A DNA stretch of 64,000 nucleotides, from positions 248,001-312,000 of the forward strand of contig JBMNGG010000003.1 of assembly GCA_050949705.1 (NCBI GenBank), in the 5' to 3' direction. The position numbers and the translations under genes are program-made. Every line of letters starts with the position of its first letter. Within the stretch, counting starts at the first letter, position 1. Positions 1 through 10,706 of this stretch are shown here, piece by piece. Below the pieces are notes generated by a model. That model ran no database searches, was not told the DNA's origin, and saw only the letters and a program-made list of their open reading frames with translations. The stretch comes from JBMNGG01 sp050949705. Its GTDB lineage: Bacteria; Bacillota; Thermosediminibacteria; Thermosediminibacterales; Tepidanaerobacteraceae.

Positions 1-1578
1 TTTGCCAAGTCACTCAATTGTGAAAAAGGCCCTGCCGAAGAACCTTGTAATGTATGTGCATCATGCCAGGCTATAAGCAATGGCAGCATGATAGATGTTA
101 TAGAGATGGATGCCGCATCAAACCGGGGTATTGACGATGTGCGTGATTTGCGAGAAAAGGTAAACTTTGCGCCTTCTGAGGGCAGATATAAAATATATAT
201 TATTGATGAAGTTCACATGCTTACCACTGAAGCTTTCAATGCACTGTTAAAAACCCTTGAAGAACCTCCGGCATATGTTGTTTTTATCCTAGCAACAACA
301 GAACCTAATAAGCTTCCATCTACTATTTTATCTAGATGCATGAGATTTGATTTTACCCGTATTAGTACAACTGAAATAGTTGCTCGATTAAAAGAAATAG
401 TGAAAGATTTGAATATATCTGCACAAGAAAATGCATTGGCTCAAATAGCCGGTCATTCCCAAGGTTCTGTTAGAGATGCACTTAGTCTTCTTGATAAAGC
501 CCTAGCTTTCAGTGGAGGTAAACTCACATATGAAGATATACTGACCCTTTTAGGGGCTGTACGCAGAGAAGTGTTCTTTGATATTTCTGAAGCTGTTATT
601 AGATGCGATATTACATCTGTAATGAATATTGTTGATGAGTTAGCAAAACAAGGTAAAGACTTATTTAGATTTATGGATGATACTTTAAACCATTTTAGAA
701 ACTTGCTAATGACTTGCTTAAATGTGGACAGAGAACTTATAGATGTTATTGATGAAGATTATATAAAGCTTCAAAAGATATCAAAGAAATTCACGAAAGA
801 AAAATTACTATCCATCATAAATATATTAAAAGAAGCCGAAAATGATGCAAAATGGTCTTCCCAGCCTCGAATAATAGTTGAGTCAGCATTAGCTAAATTA
901 ACTATTCCTGAATTGTGGGAAAAAGAAGAAGGATATATAGCCCGAATTCAACAACTTGAGCAAAGAGTTGCCTCTTTAGAAAATCAGCTGCAAAATACTA
1001 CTCCCAAACAGGCTGTTAATCAACCCACTTATGAAAGAGACGGCTTCCCGATGGACCCAGCTCTTAAGACAGAAAACACCGATATATCATCGCAAGTCCA
1101 AATGGATAAAGCGCCAGAAGAAAAAAGCAAAGAGGATGTCTCAGAGGAATCTAAAGAAGATTACTCAAAAGCCCTGCAAGTAATGCAAGAAGCTTGGCCC
1201 AAAGTACTAAAAAGTCTTCAAGCCAAAAGAAAAATGACATTAATTTCATCCATCAAAGCAGGTGACATAAAGCCGGCTAAAGTAGAAAAGAGCAAGTTAT
1301 ACCTTTTAAACTCCGGAGATAGAGTTTATGAAGAAATAATAATGGCTGAAAAACATACTATAGAAAAAGAAGTAAAAGATATTACAGGTATTGATATATT
1401 TATAAAAGGATTTGTTACAGATTCCAACAAAAACTTATCTAATCAAAGGGATTCAACTGAATCTTCAAGTGACCTAAAATTAAAAAATAACAGGAAAGAT
1501 AATGCTAAAGAAACAGATGAGTTTTCAAAACAGATTATTGACTTTTTTGGAGAAGAAAACGTTACCTTTGAGGATTAA
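1..1578 (+). CDS. dnaX: DNA polymerase III subunit gamma/tau (5' end missing)
   Basis: Clamp-loader ATPase subunit that loads the sliding clamp at the replication fork. The reading frame is open from base 1, so the N-terminus with the Walker A loop lies outside the window. The visible part begins inside the zinc-binding segment (CNVCASC) and continues through DAASNRGIDDVR, the Walker B stretch IIDEVHML, the sensor 1 region LATTEPNKLPSTILSRC, and the lid and collar domains. A low-complexity, Lys/Glu-rich tau-like tail follows from about base 1000. ybaB follows 23 bases downstream and then recR, the standard dnaX-ybaB-recR replication/repair operon of Firmicutes. Identity is secure; only the 5' boundary is unknown. 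Confidence 0.97.
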   Translation, partial: FAKSLNCEKGPAEEPCNVCASCQAISNGSMIDVIEMDAASNRGIDDVRDLREKVNFAPSEGRYKIYIIDEVHMLTTEAFNALLKTLEEPPAYVVFILATTEPNKLPSTILSRCMRFDFTRISTTEIVARLKEIVKDLNISAQENALAQIAGHSQGSVRDALSLLDKALAFSGGKLTYEDILTLLGAVRREVFFDISEAVIRCDITSVMNIVDELAKQGKDLFRFMDDTLNHFRNLLMTCLNVDRELIDVIDEDYIKLQKISKKFTKEKLLSIINILKEAENDAKWSSQPRIIVESALAKLTIPELWEKEEGYIARIQQLEQRVASLENQLQNTTPKQAVNQPTYERDGFPMDPALKTENTDISSQVQMDKAPEEKSKEDVSEESKEDYSKALQVMQEAWPKVLKSLQAKRKMTLISSIKAGDIKPAKVEKSKLYLLNSGDRVYEEIIMAEKHTIEKEVKDITGIDIFIKGFVTDSNKNLSNQRDSTESSSDLKLKNNRKDNAKETDEFSKQIIDFFGEENVTFED

Positions 1579-1601
1579 AAAATTTTAAGGAGGCGGATGT
1601 A

Positions 1602-1922
1602 TTGGCTAATATGGGAAACATGAATAAATTAATGAAACAAGTCCAGAAGATGCAAAAGGATATGATGAAATTACAGGATGAACTAAAAGAAAGAACAGTA
1701 GAAGCTACTGCCGGAGGCGGAGTGGTAAAGGTAGTAGCAAGTGGTAAAAAGCAGCTAGTAAGTATTGAGATCGATCCTGAAGTGATAGACAGTGACGATG
1801 TAGAAATGCTTCAAGACTTGGTGTTGGCTGCAGCTAATGAAGCACTGCAAAAGGCTGAAGACATGGTGGCTAATGAAATGGGCAAACTTACTGGCGGTCT
1901 TAATATGCCTGGCCTATTTTAG
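1602..1922 (+). CDS. YbaB/EbfC family nucleoid-associated protein
   Basis: A 106-residue DNA-binding protein of the YbaB/EbfC family, which coats DNA as a dimer and is nearly always linked to recR. It shows the Met/Gln/Lys-rich N-terminal helix (NMNKLMKQVQKMQKDM), the glycine-rich centre TAGGGVVKVVASG and the conserved DDVEMLQDLVLAAANEA helix. The start is TTG at 1602, set by an AAGGAGG ribosome site eight to nine bases upstream. Length is typical. It sits in the dnaX-recR operon and is probably cotranscribed with both, since no terminator separates them. Confidence 0.95.
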   Translation: MANMGNMNKLMKQVQKMQKDMMKLQDELKERTVEATAGGGVVKVVASGKKQLVSIEIDPEVIDSDDVEMLQDLVLAAANEALQKAEDMVANEMGKLTGGLNMPGLF

Positions 1923-1933
1923 GAGACGATTTT

Positions 1934-2530
1934 ATGGCTTATTATGCACAGCCGTTGGAACGGCTGGTTGAAGAACTTTCCCGCTTGCCCGGTATCGGAC
2001 CTAAAACTGCTCAGAGATTGGCTTTTTATGTCCTAAAAATGCCAAAGGATCGGGTTGAGAGCCTTTCTGATGCAATAATAACAGCTAAGGAGTCTATTAC
2101 CTACTGTTCTATATGCGGGAACTTTACTGACACAGATCCTTGCAGCATCTGTCAGATGTCTTATAGGGATAAAAATACTATTATGGTAGTAGAAGACCCC
2201 AAAGATATAGTAGCTATTGAAAAGACTAGGGATTACAAAGGTCTTTACCATGTGCTCCATGGCGCAATATCACCTCTAGAAGGTATCGGACCTGATGATA
2301 TTAAAGTAAAAGAATTATTGGCGAGAATAACACCGGAAGTAAAAGAAGTAATCCTTGCTACAAATCCAAATGTAGAAGGTGAAGCTACTGCTATGTACCT
2401 GGCAAAGCTACTAAAACCTTTAGATGTGAAGGTTACTCGCATCGCTCATGGCATACCAATGGGTGGCGACTTAGAATATGCCGATGAAGTGACTCTCACT
2501 AAAGCGCTGGAAGGTAGACGGGAGATGTAG
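1934..2530 (+). CDS. recR: Recombination mediator RecR
   Basis: RecR (198 residues) works with RecO and RecF to load RecA on gapped DNA. In order: the N-terminal helix-hairpin-helix (LPGIGPKTAQRLAFYVL), a four-cysteine zinc motif (CSICGNFTDTDPCSIC), the Toprim domain with VVEDPKDIVAIE, and the C-terminal RIAHGIPMGGDLEYADE. Start ATG 1934 follows AGGAG and lies 11 bases after the ybaB stop. In most Clostridia the next genes are DUF2508 and bofA; here these lie about 19.6 kb downstream, behind an accessory block. Confidence 0.97.
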   Translation: MAYYAQPLERLVEELSRLPGIGPKTAQRLAFYVLKMPKDRVESLSDAIITAKESITYCSICGNFTDTDPCSICQMSYRDKNTIMVVEDPKDIVAIEKTRDYKGLYHVLHGAISPLEGIGPDDIKVKELLARITPEVKEVILATNPNVEGEATAMYLAKLLKPLDVKVTRIAHGIPMGGDLEYADEVTLTKALEGRREM

Positions 2531-2540
2531 TGATTGCACA

Positions 2541-2661
2541 GGAGTTGTCTACATCAAATAAACTCCTATCATTTTGCAAATGTATGAAACGGAGTAAATA
2601 AAGTTGTATCAGAAAACATGGTTTATTAGGGCAAAAGAATGTCCTGTAGGCCATGTTTTTT
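2541..2661 (+). repeat. 121-bp direct repeat, copy 1
   Basis: This stretch is identical, by eye over 121 bases, to 2996-3116 in the same orientation. Each copy carries two potential hairpins: an AGGAGTT / AACTCCT stem near the left end and an ACATGG / CCATGT stem at the right end followed by T residues. It begins just after the recR stop and has no convincing ORF. It could be a small mobile repeat (MITE-like), a duplicated leader or terminator, or a small RNA. No target duplication or transposase is visible. Confidence 0.85.
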
Positions 2662-2995
2662 ATGTATTAGTTTTAAGGGATAAGGAATAAGGAGCAAGGC
2701 CGAAATTAAGATAAATCAATGGATTGGAAGATTGAATGGAAAAGAAAATGAAATGAAAAATGGACAAAATCCCCCCTTAATCCTCCCCCCTTAACCCTTT
2801 TCTCTAAAAGCACTTTATTTTCATTTTTTGCCCTAAAAATTGAGAAATGAAAGAACTTTAGGAAGTAAGGAATAAGGAAATAGGAATTAAATGGGAGATT
2901 GGAAGAGAATAACATGTAAGTATTCTCAAGGGTTTGAGGGGTGTTGGTGAAAGGAGTTTATTTGAAAAAGGAAAGAAGTTTGTTTGGGTTACATA
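2662..2995. other. Non-coding spacer with short simple repeats
   Basis: No believable gene. The stretch is purine-rich, with reiterated AAGGAATAAGGA-type words (about 2676-2697 and 2859-2888) and two C-rich CCCCCCTTAA words around 2770-2795. Frames open on the minus strand have biased composition and no ribosome site, so I read them as non-coding. Confidence 0.6.
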
Positions 2996-3116
2996 GGAGT
3001 TGTCTACATCAAATAAACTCCTATCATTTTGCAAATGTATGAAACGGAGTAAATAAAGTTGTATCAGAAAACATGGTTTATTAGGGCAAAAGAATGTCCT
3101 GTAGGCCATGTTTTTT
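2996..3116 (+). repeat. 121-bp direct repeat, copy 2
   Basis: Second copy of the repeat at 2541-2661, offset by 455 bases, same orientation, no mismatch seen. Here the left stem extends to ATAGGAGTT / AACTCCTAT, because the flanking bases also pair. The right-end hairpin (ACATGG / CCATGT) is followed by seven T residues and would work as a terminator on the plus strand. The next 240 bases (to 3350) hold no gene I can support. Confidence 0.85.
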
Positions 3117-3362
3117 TGATAGAGAGAAAAGCAATAAGGAATAAGGCAAGTCCAAGCAGAAAAATTAGAGAAATCAAAAAAACTCAGGCAGACAAGGTAG
3201 AAAGCAGCATCAAATTCAATTAGGCTATTTAGCAAAAAGAAAATTGTAAAGGAAAATCCAAAAAAATATAGAATATTCAAGTATAGGTCGATGTAATTTT
3301 GCGTGCATATGTTGATAAATGATTTATGTATCAAAATCTAGCAATACATAGGAGTGGTAAAT

Positions 3363-5384
3363 TTGACTAACTTTCAAGACAAGGTTAATTTTATATGGAG
3401 CATAGCAGAAATTTTAAGAGGACCATATAAAAAAGAACAGTACGGGGATGTAATATTACCCATGGCCGTACTTAGAAGGTTTGACTGTGTTCTTGCAGCC
3501 ACTAAGCAGGAAGTATTAGAAAAGTATGAGGCCTTAAAGAAATCGGGGCTACAAAACGTAGACCCTGTTTTAAATAGAATTTCAAAGCAGGAGTTTAATA
3601 ATACCAGTAAATATGACTTTGAAAAATTGTTGGCTGATCCTGATAATATTGCAAGCAATTTAAGAAATTATATTAATGGTTTTTCGAAAAATGCAAGGGA
3701 AATCATAGAACACTTTGATTTCGACAAACAGATTGCTAAACTTAATGATAACAACCTGCTTTATCTTGTGGTATCTGAATTTAATAAGATAGATTTGCAT
3801 CCTGATACAGTAAGCAACACTGAAATGGGATATATATTTGAGGAACTGATAAGAAGATTTTCTGAGCATGGGGAAGCAGGAGACCATTATACTCCTCGTG
3901 AGGTTATAAGATTAATGGTAAATATTCTTTTAAACGAAGATAATGAGGAACTAACTCAGCCAGGCCTTGTTACAACCGTTTACGACTGCTGTGCAGGTAC
4001 CGGGGGTATGCTTTCCGTGACAGAGAATTACATGAGAGAATTAAACCCTGGGATTCAGGTAGAGCTTTTTGGGCAGGAAATAAATCCCCAATCCTTTAGC
4101 ATCTGCAAATCTGACATGCTTATCAAAGGGCATAATGCAGATAACATTATTCTGGGAGATAGTTTTACTGAAGATGGACATCGTAGTAAAACCTTTAGAT
4201 ATATGCTTACCAATCCCCCCTTTGGCGTGGAATGGAAAAAAGCACAGAAGTTTATTCGTGAAGAGCACGAGAAAGAAGGATATAACGGTAGGTTTGGCGC
4301 AGGGCTTCCTAGAATATCAGATGGTTCTCTTTTGTTCTTGCAGCATTTGATATCTAAAATGAGGCAGGACGAAAAAGGCAGCCGTATCGCTATCATTTTC
4401 AACGGCTCACCTCTATTTACCGGTGATGCAGGTTCAGGAGAATCAGAAATCAGACGTTGGATAATTGAAAATGATATGTTGGAAGGTATTATTGCACTTC
4501 CTGACCAGTTGTTCTACAATACAGGTATTTCTACTTATATATGGATAGTTACAAACCGTAAAAATGACAACCCGATGAGAGGCCCCGTAAGGACAGGGAA
4601 AATACAGTTGGTCAATGCGGTGGATTTTTATCAGAAAATGAGAAGAAGTCTTGGTAACAAGAGAAATAAAATTACTGAGGAACAGATAAAAGAAATTACG
4701 AGAATATATGGTCAGTTTAAGGAAAACGAATACTGTAAAATTTTTAACAATGAAGATTTCGGATATCAGAAGATAATTATAGAGAGGCCTTTAAGGCTTA
4801 ACTTCCAGGTGAGTGAAGAGAGAATTAATAATTTATATAATGAAAGAGCCTTTGAAAATCTTGCAAAGTCAAAGAAAAAAGGAGAAGCAGGGCTTAAAGA
4901 AATAGAAGAAGGTAAGAAAATACAACAGCAAATAATAGAAACCTTAAGAACAATGGACTCTACTATCTTGTATAAAAACAGAGATGAATTTACAAAAGTG
5001 CTAAAGAAGGCTTTTAAAGCAGCAGGTATTAATTTGAATAGTCCTCTATTAAAGGCTATCTTATCTACTCTGTCGGAAAAAGACGAAACAGCAGACATTT
5101 GCGTAGATAGCAAGGGTAACCCGGAACCAGACCCAGACTTGAGAGATACTGAAAACGTACCTTTAAAAGAGGATATATATGAATATTTTGAACGGGAAGT
5201 AAAACCTCATGTGCCTGATGCTTGGATAGATGAAAGCAAGACTAAAATTGGATATGAAATACCTTTCACAAGACATTTTTATAAATACCAGCCCCTAAGA
5301 CCTTCTGAAGAGATTATGAAAGAGATTATAGAACTTGAAAAGAGCATTTCAGAGAAGTTGAAGAAGGTGATGGGGAATGAGTAA
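3363..5384 (+). CDS. hsdM: Type I restriction-modification system, DNA methyltransferase subunit
   Basis: HsdM transfers methyl groups from S-adenosylmethionine to adenine in the site chosen by HsdS. Seen in order: an N-terminal helical HsdM domain, YTPREV near residue 175, the SAM-binding motif CCAGTGGML near residue 210, and the catalytic NPPF near residue 283. A longer C-terminal tail follows. The start is most likely TTG 3363, eight bases after GGAG at 3351; the upstream GTG at 3354 overlaps that ribosome site. The frame is intact (673 residues), unlike its partners. Its 3' end overlaps the hsdS remnant by eight bases, so they formed one operon. Confidence 0.95.
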   Translation: MTNFQDKVNFIWSIAEILRGPYKKEQYGDVILPMAVLRRFDCVLAATKQEVLEKYEALKKSGLQNVDPVLNRISKQEFNNTSKYDFEKLLADPDNIASNLRNYINGFSKNAREIIEHFDFDKQIAKLNDNNLLYLVVSEFNKIDLHPDTVSNTEMGYIFEELIRRFSEHGEAGDHYTPREVIRLMVNILLNEDNEELTQPGLVTTVYDCCAGTGGMLSVTENYMRELNPGIQVELFGQEINPQSFSICKSDMLIKGHNADNIILGDSFTEDGHRSKTFRYMLTNPPFGVEWKKAQKFIREEHEKEGYNGRFGAGLPRISDGSLLFLQHLISKMRQDEKGSRIAIIFNGSPLFTGDAGSGESEIRRWIIENDMLEGIIALPDQLFYNTGISTYIWIVTNRKNDNPMRGPVRTGKIQLVNAVDFYQKMRRSLGNKRNKITEEQIKEITRIYGQFKENEYCKIFNNEDFGYQKIIIERPLRLNFQVSEERINNLYNERAFENLAKSKKKGEAGLKEIEEGKKIQQQIIETLRTMDSTILYKNRDEFTKVLKKAFKAAGINLNSPLLKAILSTLSEKDETADICVDSKGNPEPDPDLRDTENVPLKEDIYEYFEREVKPHVPDAWIDESKTKIGYEIPFTRHFYKYQPLRPSEEIMKEIIELEKSISEKLKKVMGNE

Positions 5385-6757
5385 GTATAAGAGGTATGAA
5401 AGGTATAAGGATTCAGGGGTTGAGTGGATAGGTGAGATACCAGAGCATTGGGAGATAGGTCGATTAAAAAATTCTATAAAATCTTGTAGAAATGGAATAT
5501 GGGGTGATGAGCCTCAAGGAGATAGCAACGATGTTGCCTGTATACGTGTTGTAGATTTCAACAGAACAAATATGGAGATGGAGGTAAATAACCTCACAAT
5601 TAGGAATGTTCCTGTCTCAAAACAAAAGATGTAATTATTAATAACGTGGAGATTTATTGATTGAAAAATCAGGAGGTGGTGAAAAACAACCTGTTGGATT
5701 TGTCACAATATTTAATCATGATAGTTCCTGTGGTTTATGCAAATTTTATTGCCAGCATGGAGTTAGAAGAATGAAAAAGTATATTCGGGTTTTTATAAAT
5801 ACGTTCATTATGCAATGTATTCAGTTAGATTAAATGCTGAAGTCAATAAAACAGACTACAGGCATTCAACATTATAGATATAAATTATTATTTTGAAGAA
5901 AGCGTTATATATTCCACCATCTAAATGAACAAAAAATCATTGCCAACTTCCTCGACCAAAAGACTGCCGAAATAGATGGTTTGATTGCAGATAAGGAAAA
6001 ACTAATTGAACTACTACAGGAAAAACGGCAGGCTATAATAACCGAAGCCGTTACCAAAGGGCTTAATCCGAATGTTAGGATGAAGGATTCAGGAATTGAG
6101 TGGATAGGGGAGATACCAGAACATTGGAAAGTTAAGAAGGATTAAAGTATTTGGCTATTGTTAATCCCAATAAATCAGAAGTGAGACATTTACCATCAGA
6201 GCAAGAAGTGACTTTTATACCTATGGAGAAAATAATTGCAACAGGAAAAGTTGACTATTCCCTGACTAATACCATGAGAAAACTTGGTAAATGGCTATAC
6301 TTACTTTAGAGATGGAGATTATTATTATGGCAAAAGTAACGCCTTGTTTTGAGAATGGGAATATTGCGATTGTCGAAGGTTTATTAAATCGGTATAGTGC
6401 TTTGGAACAACAGAACTTCATATATTCAGATGTAACAGCAGATGCTATAATAGGTTTTTATTTTATTATTTGCAATCTGATATTTTTAAATCTAAAGGAG
6501 TTTCAGAAATGTACGGAGTTGCAGGTTTAAAACGTATACCCAGCAGACTTTATTGTAAATTATAAATTGGGGATTCCTGCATTATTTGGAACAAGAAGCA
6601 CATAGCCAATTATCTTGATGAAAAGACTTCTCAAATAGATGAATTGGTATCTAATATACAACTTCAAATCCAAAAACTGAAAGAATACCGCCAATCCCTT
6701 ATATCCGAAGCAGTAACAGGAAAAATCGATGTAAGGGACTACGTTGTTAGCAATTAA
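5377..6757 (+). pseudogene. hsdS: Type I restriction specificity subunit, degraded
   Basis: Remnant of HsdS, the DNA-recognition subunit. The frame opens at 5377 and contains the signature SGVEWIGEIPEHW, but stops at 5634 after 85 residues. Further pieces appear in other frames: the conserved helix NFLDQKTAEIDGLIADKEK near 5950, a second SGIEWIGEIPEHW near 6090, part of a second recognition domain near 6310-6530, and the terminal helix ANYLDEKTSQIDELV near 6610, ending at TAA 6757. Several frameshifts and probable deletions separate these pieces, so no working two-domain specificity subunit can be made. Two half-subunit repeats are still recognisable. Confidence 0.9.
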
Positions 6758-6772
6758 TATGGAGTGATTTAT

Positions 6773-7679
6773 ATGGGCGATTTGAAACTTTTTAGAATAA
6801 AAAATGAAGTAAAAGAACTTGTAGGTACTTCAGTGGCCATTGAGAAATCTATTCAGACATTAATTGAAAACAATATGGAAACATTCTTTGGAATTAAATT
6901 TCTGGCTTCTGAGTATCCTACAGGCAAGAATCATGGAGGGCGAATAGATTCTTTGGGGATAGATGAAAACTATTGCCCAGTGATACTGGAATACAAGAGA
7001 GCATTAAATGAAAATGTAATAAACCAGGGGCTGTTTTATCTTGACTGGCTAATGGACCATAAAGCAGAGTTTAAATTGCTTGTAATGGAGAAGTTAGGAA
7101 AAGATATTGCCGATAAGATTGAATGGTCCATGCCAAGACTTTTGTGTATAGCAGGGGATTTTACAAAGTTTGATGAACACGCTGTAAAGCAGATTAATAG
7201 GAATATAGAACTTATTAGATATAAAAAATATGAAGATGATTTGATGTTGTTTGAACTAGTAAATGCTACTACAGCATCGCAAACAACAATGTTCAGATGA
7301 TGGTACAACTAAATCAAACGTGTATAAAACAGTAACAGAGAATCTCCAACAGGCAGATAAAGAATTACAGGACATGTATTATTCAGTTAGGGACTTTATA
7401 TTAAACCTGGGAGATGACATCCAGGAAAAGGTTTTGAAATACTACATTGCTTTTAAAAAGATACGAAACTTTGCCTGTGTAGAAATTTACCCTAAAAGCA
7501 AAACAATTCTTATGTACTTGAACATAAATCCCGATGAAGTAGAGCTAAAGGAAGGTTTTACAAGAGATGTGAGAAATATAGGTCATTATGGCACAGGAAA
7601 CTTAGAGGTTAGGATAAACAGTAAAGATGATTTCGAAAAGGCAAAAGAACTCATAGCAAAGAGTTATGATGAGAATTAG
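6773..7679 (+). pseudogene. Nuclease-fold protein with DUF5655-like C-terminus, frameshifted
   Basis: One gene split by a single-base shift near 7295. The N-terminal part (ATG 6773, eight bases after GGAG) has a PD-(D/E)xK-like pattern: GGRIDSLGIDE followed by VILEYKRALNE, where D and ExK would be the metal-binding residues. The C-terminal part resumes in the next frame and resembles the DUF5655 domain (YYIAFKKIRNFACVEIYPK, then EVRINSKDDFEKAKELI). Together about 300 residues, the usual size for these two-domain proteins. It sits between hsdS and hsdR, a common place for such accessory genes. Its exact role is unknown to me; involvement in DNA cleavage is inferred only from the fold pattern. 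Confidence 0.75.
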
Positions 7680-7694
7680 TAGGGGGGATATAAA

Positions 7695-10685
7695 GTGGCT
7701 AAGACTCCAGTGGAACTTAGAGAAATAGGCTTTGAGGAATATGTAGAAGAGCAGCTCTAAAATCAGGATATGTTAAGGGTAATCCTGATGATTATAACAA
7801 AGAATTTGCCCTTGATACCAAACTTCTATTTGACTTTTTAGAGGATACTCAGCCCAAAAAGATGGAGAAATTAAGAGAAATTTATAAGGACCAGTATCAG
7901 TTTAAAATATTAAGTCGACTAAATAGGGAACTTAACAACCGGGGCATGATTGATGTATTAAGGCATGGGATTAAAGACTATGGCGTATATATAGACCTTG
8001 CCTATTTTAAGCCTGCCAATAAATTAAATATAGAAACACTTAATCTCTATGAGAAGAATCGGATATCCGTCACAAGGCAGGTACAATACAGCACTAAGAA
8101 CGAAAAAAGTATTGATATGCTCATCTGTGTGAATGGCCTTCCAGTTGTCGTGTTGGAACTTAAAAACCCTTTTACCGGTCAAACTTATGAAGATGCAATC
8201 ATACAGTTCAAGAAAGACAGAAGCCCTAATGAATTATTGTTCCAGTTTAAAAAAAGAGCCATTGTATTCTTTGCAGTAGATACTCAAGAAGTTTATATGA
8301 CTACCAGGCTTGCAGGTAACAAAACTTTCTTCTTACCCTTTAATAAAGGTTGTGATGGAGGAAAAGGAAATCCAGACAACCCTGATGGCTTAAAAACGGA
8401 TTATCTTTGGGAAGAGATACTGCAAAAAGATAGTTTGATGGATATATTAAAAAGATTTGTGTTTATAGAGGCTCAAGAAAAGAAAGATATAGACGGAAAC
8501 ATTTATACTTCTGAGATAATTATTTTCCCAAGGTTTCACCAATTAGATGTAGTAAGAAAATTGGAAGCCGATGCTAAGGAGAAGGGAGTAGGAACAAATT
8601 ACCTTGTACAGCACAGTGCAGGTTCAGGAAAAACTAATTCCATATCATGGCTTGCCCACAGGCTCGCAAATCTTCATGATGATGAATGACAACCCTGTAT
8701 TTGATTCGGTAATTGTCATTACGGACAGAAGGGTTTTGGACAGGCAGCTCCAGGACAGCATTTATCAGTTGGAGCATAAACATGGGGTTGTTGAAAAAAT
8801 AGATAAAGATTCCAATCAATTGGCTGATGCCCTAAAAGGCGGGACAAGAATTATTATCTCTACCCTGCAAAAGTTCCCCTTTATCATTGAAAAGGTTGGA
8901 GAGTTAGAAAAACGCAAATATGCAGTAATCATAGATGAAGCCCATTCCAGCAGTGCGGGAGAAAATATGGCTTCTTTAAGGGAAGTTCTGTCTGCCAATA
9001 GCCTAGAAGAAGCAGCAAAACTGGATGCAGAGTTAGAGGATAAGGAATATGACCCTGAAGAGGAAATTTTAAAAACAATAAAGAGAAGAGGAAAACAGCC
9101 TAATATTAGTTTTTTTGCCTTCACAGCAACACCAAAAGCCAAAACCTTAGAGATGTTTGGAACCATAGGTGATGATGGACTTCCTCATCCTTTCCATTTG
9201 TATTCTATGAGACAGGCCATTGAAGAAGGTTTTATACTTGATGTGCTGCAAAACTATGTTACTTATGAAACCTATTTTAAAATAGCAAAGAAAATAGAAG
9301 ATGACCCTGCTTTTGATAAGGCGAAGGCCACAAAAGCACTTACAAGATATGTCAGTCTTCATCCACATAATATCGCTCAAAAGACTGAAATTATGGTAGA
9401 ACATTTTAGAAATGTAACCAGGCATAAAATAGGTGGCAGAGCCAAGGCAATGGTCGTAACCAGTTCCAGGCTTCATGCCGTTCGATATAAACTTGCTTTT
9501 GATGAATATATTAAAAAGAAGGGCTACAGAGATATGAAAACCCTTGTAGCCTTTACAGGAACAGTAAAGGATGATGAAGTAGAGTATACCGAAAGCGGTA
9601 TGAATAAATTTAAGGAGTCAGAACTTCCAGACCGCTTTGCCACTGATGAATATCAAGTACTGCTGGTTGCGGAAAAGTACCAGACAGGTTTTGACCAGCC
9701 TCTTTTACATACCATGTATGTCGATAAAAAGTTGTCAGGAGTCAAGGCGGTACAGACTTTATCAAGGCTTAACAGGACTTGTGCTGGAAAAGAAGATACA
9801 TTTGTCCTTGATTTTGTGAATAAAGCAGAGGATATTCAAGAAGCCTTCAAACCCTATTATCAGGCAACTATCGTAGAAGAAATAACAGAACCAAACATCC
9901 TTTACGATATTGAAAATCAATTACATGCCTATGGCGTGTATTTAAAAAACGAATTGGATAGGTTTAATAATATATATTTTAAACCCAAGGATAAAAAGAC
10001 TTCCAACGACAGGGCTGTATTAAATCACTTAATAGATATGGCTGTAGAGAGATTTAAGAAACTGGAGGAACAGCGTAAGCAAGATTTCAGTAGTCAAGCA
10101 ACGAAATATATAAGGCTTTACTCATTCATCCTGCAAATCACGCCTTTTGAAGATGTTGAACTTCATAAGTTATATGTATATTTGACATACTTGCTTAAAA
10201 AACTGCCAAAAGAAAAAGGTTCAACTGTTCATCTGGCAGATGAAATTGCTTTAGAATACTATACTACAAAAAAGACATTTGAAGGCAGCATCTCACTAAC
10301 GCCTGATGATGAAAATATACCAGTTACGCCAGTAAGATTTGCAGGAATAGGTGTAAAGGAAGAACAGAGAGAATACCTTTCTAGCATTATTGATCGTCTT
10401 AACAAACGATTTGGAACGAACTTTACAAAAGCCGACCAATTGTCGGTAGAACAAATAAAGGAAGATTTTGCTGCAGATGAGGATTTAGTTCAAAAGGCTA
10501 AAACAAATACTATTGATGATTTTAGATTTGCTTTTGAAAAAGTGTTTATAAACAAAGTTATTGACAGGATGGACCAGAATCAAGCCTTTTTTACCCGTGT
10601 TTTAGACGACGAGCAGTTTAAAAATGCCCTTATGGAGTATATGTTGGTTGAGACGTATGAAAAGTTAAATAGCAGGGTTTATTAG
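7695..10685 (+). pseudogene. hsdR: Type I restriction endonuclease subunit R, two frameshifts
   Basis: HsdR translocates DNA with its SF2 motor and cleaves it. Translation would begin at GTG 7695 after AGGGGGG. A base appears lost near 7760 (EEQL then stop, with KSGYVKG continuing in another frame), and one base appears gained near 8684 (ANLHDD then NDNPVFDS). Between and after lie the nuclease core (SIDMLICVNGLPVVVLELK), Walker A GSGKTNS, the DEAH-type box IIDEAH, TATPKAK, and the helicase C region ending with QTLSRLNRT. About 1000 residues in total, full length for HsdR. The two shifts compensate in frame number, but stop codons lie between them. Confidence 0.9.
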
Positions 10686-10706
10686 TAATATGGATTAGGA
10701 GAGCGA

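Noticed and set aside
2706..3334. Minus-strand ORFs between recR and hsdM
   Set aside because: They run through the repeat and simple sequence, are rich in Phe and Ser, and lack ribosome sites.
6291..6530. 79-codon ORF in the hsdS region
   Set aside because: Its sequence reads as part of the second recognition domain of hsdS with frame breaks, not a separate gene.
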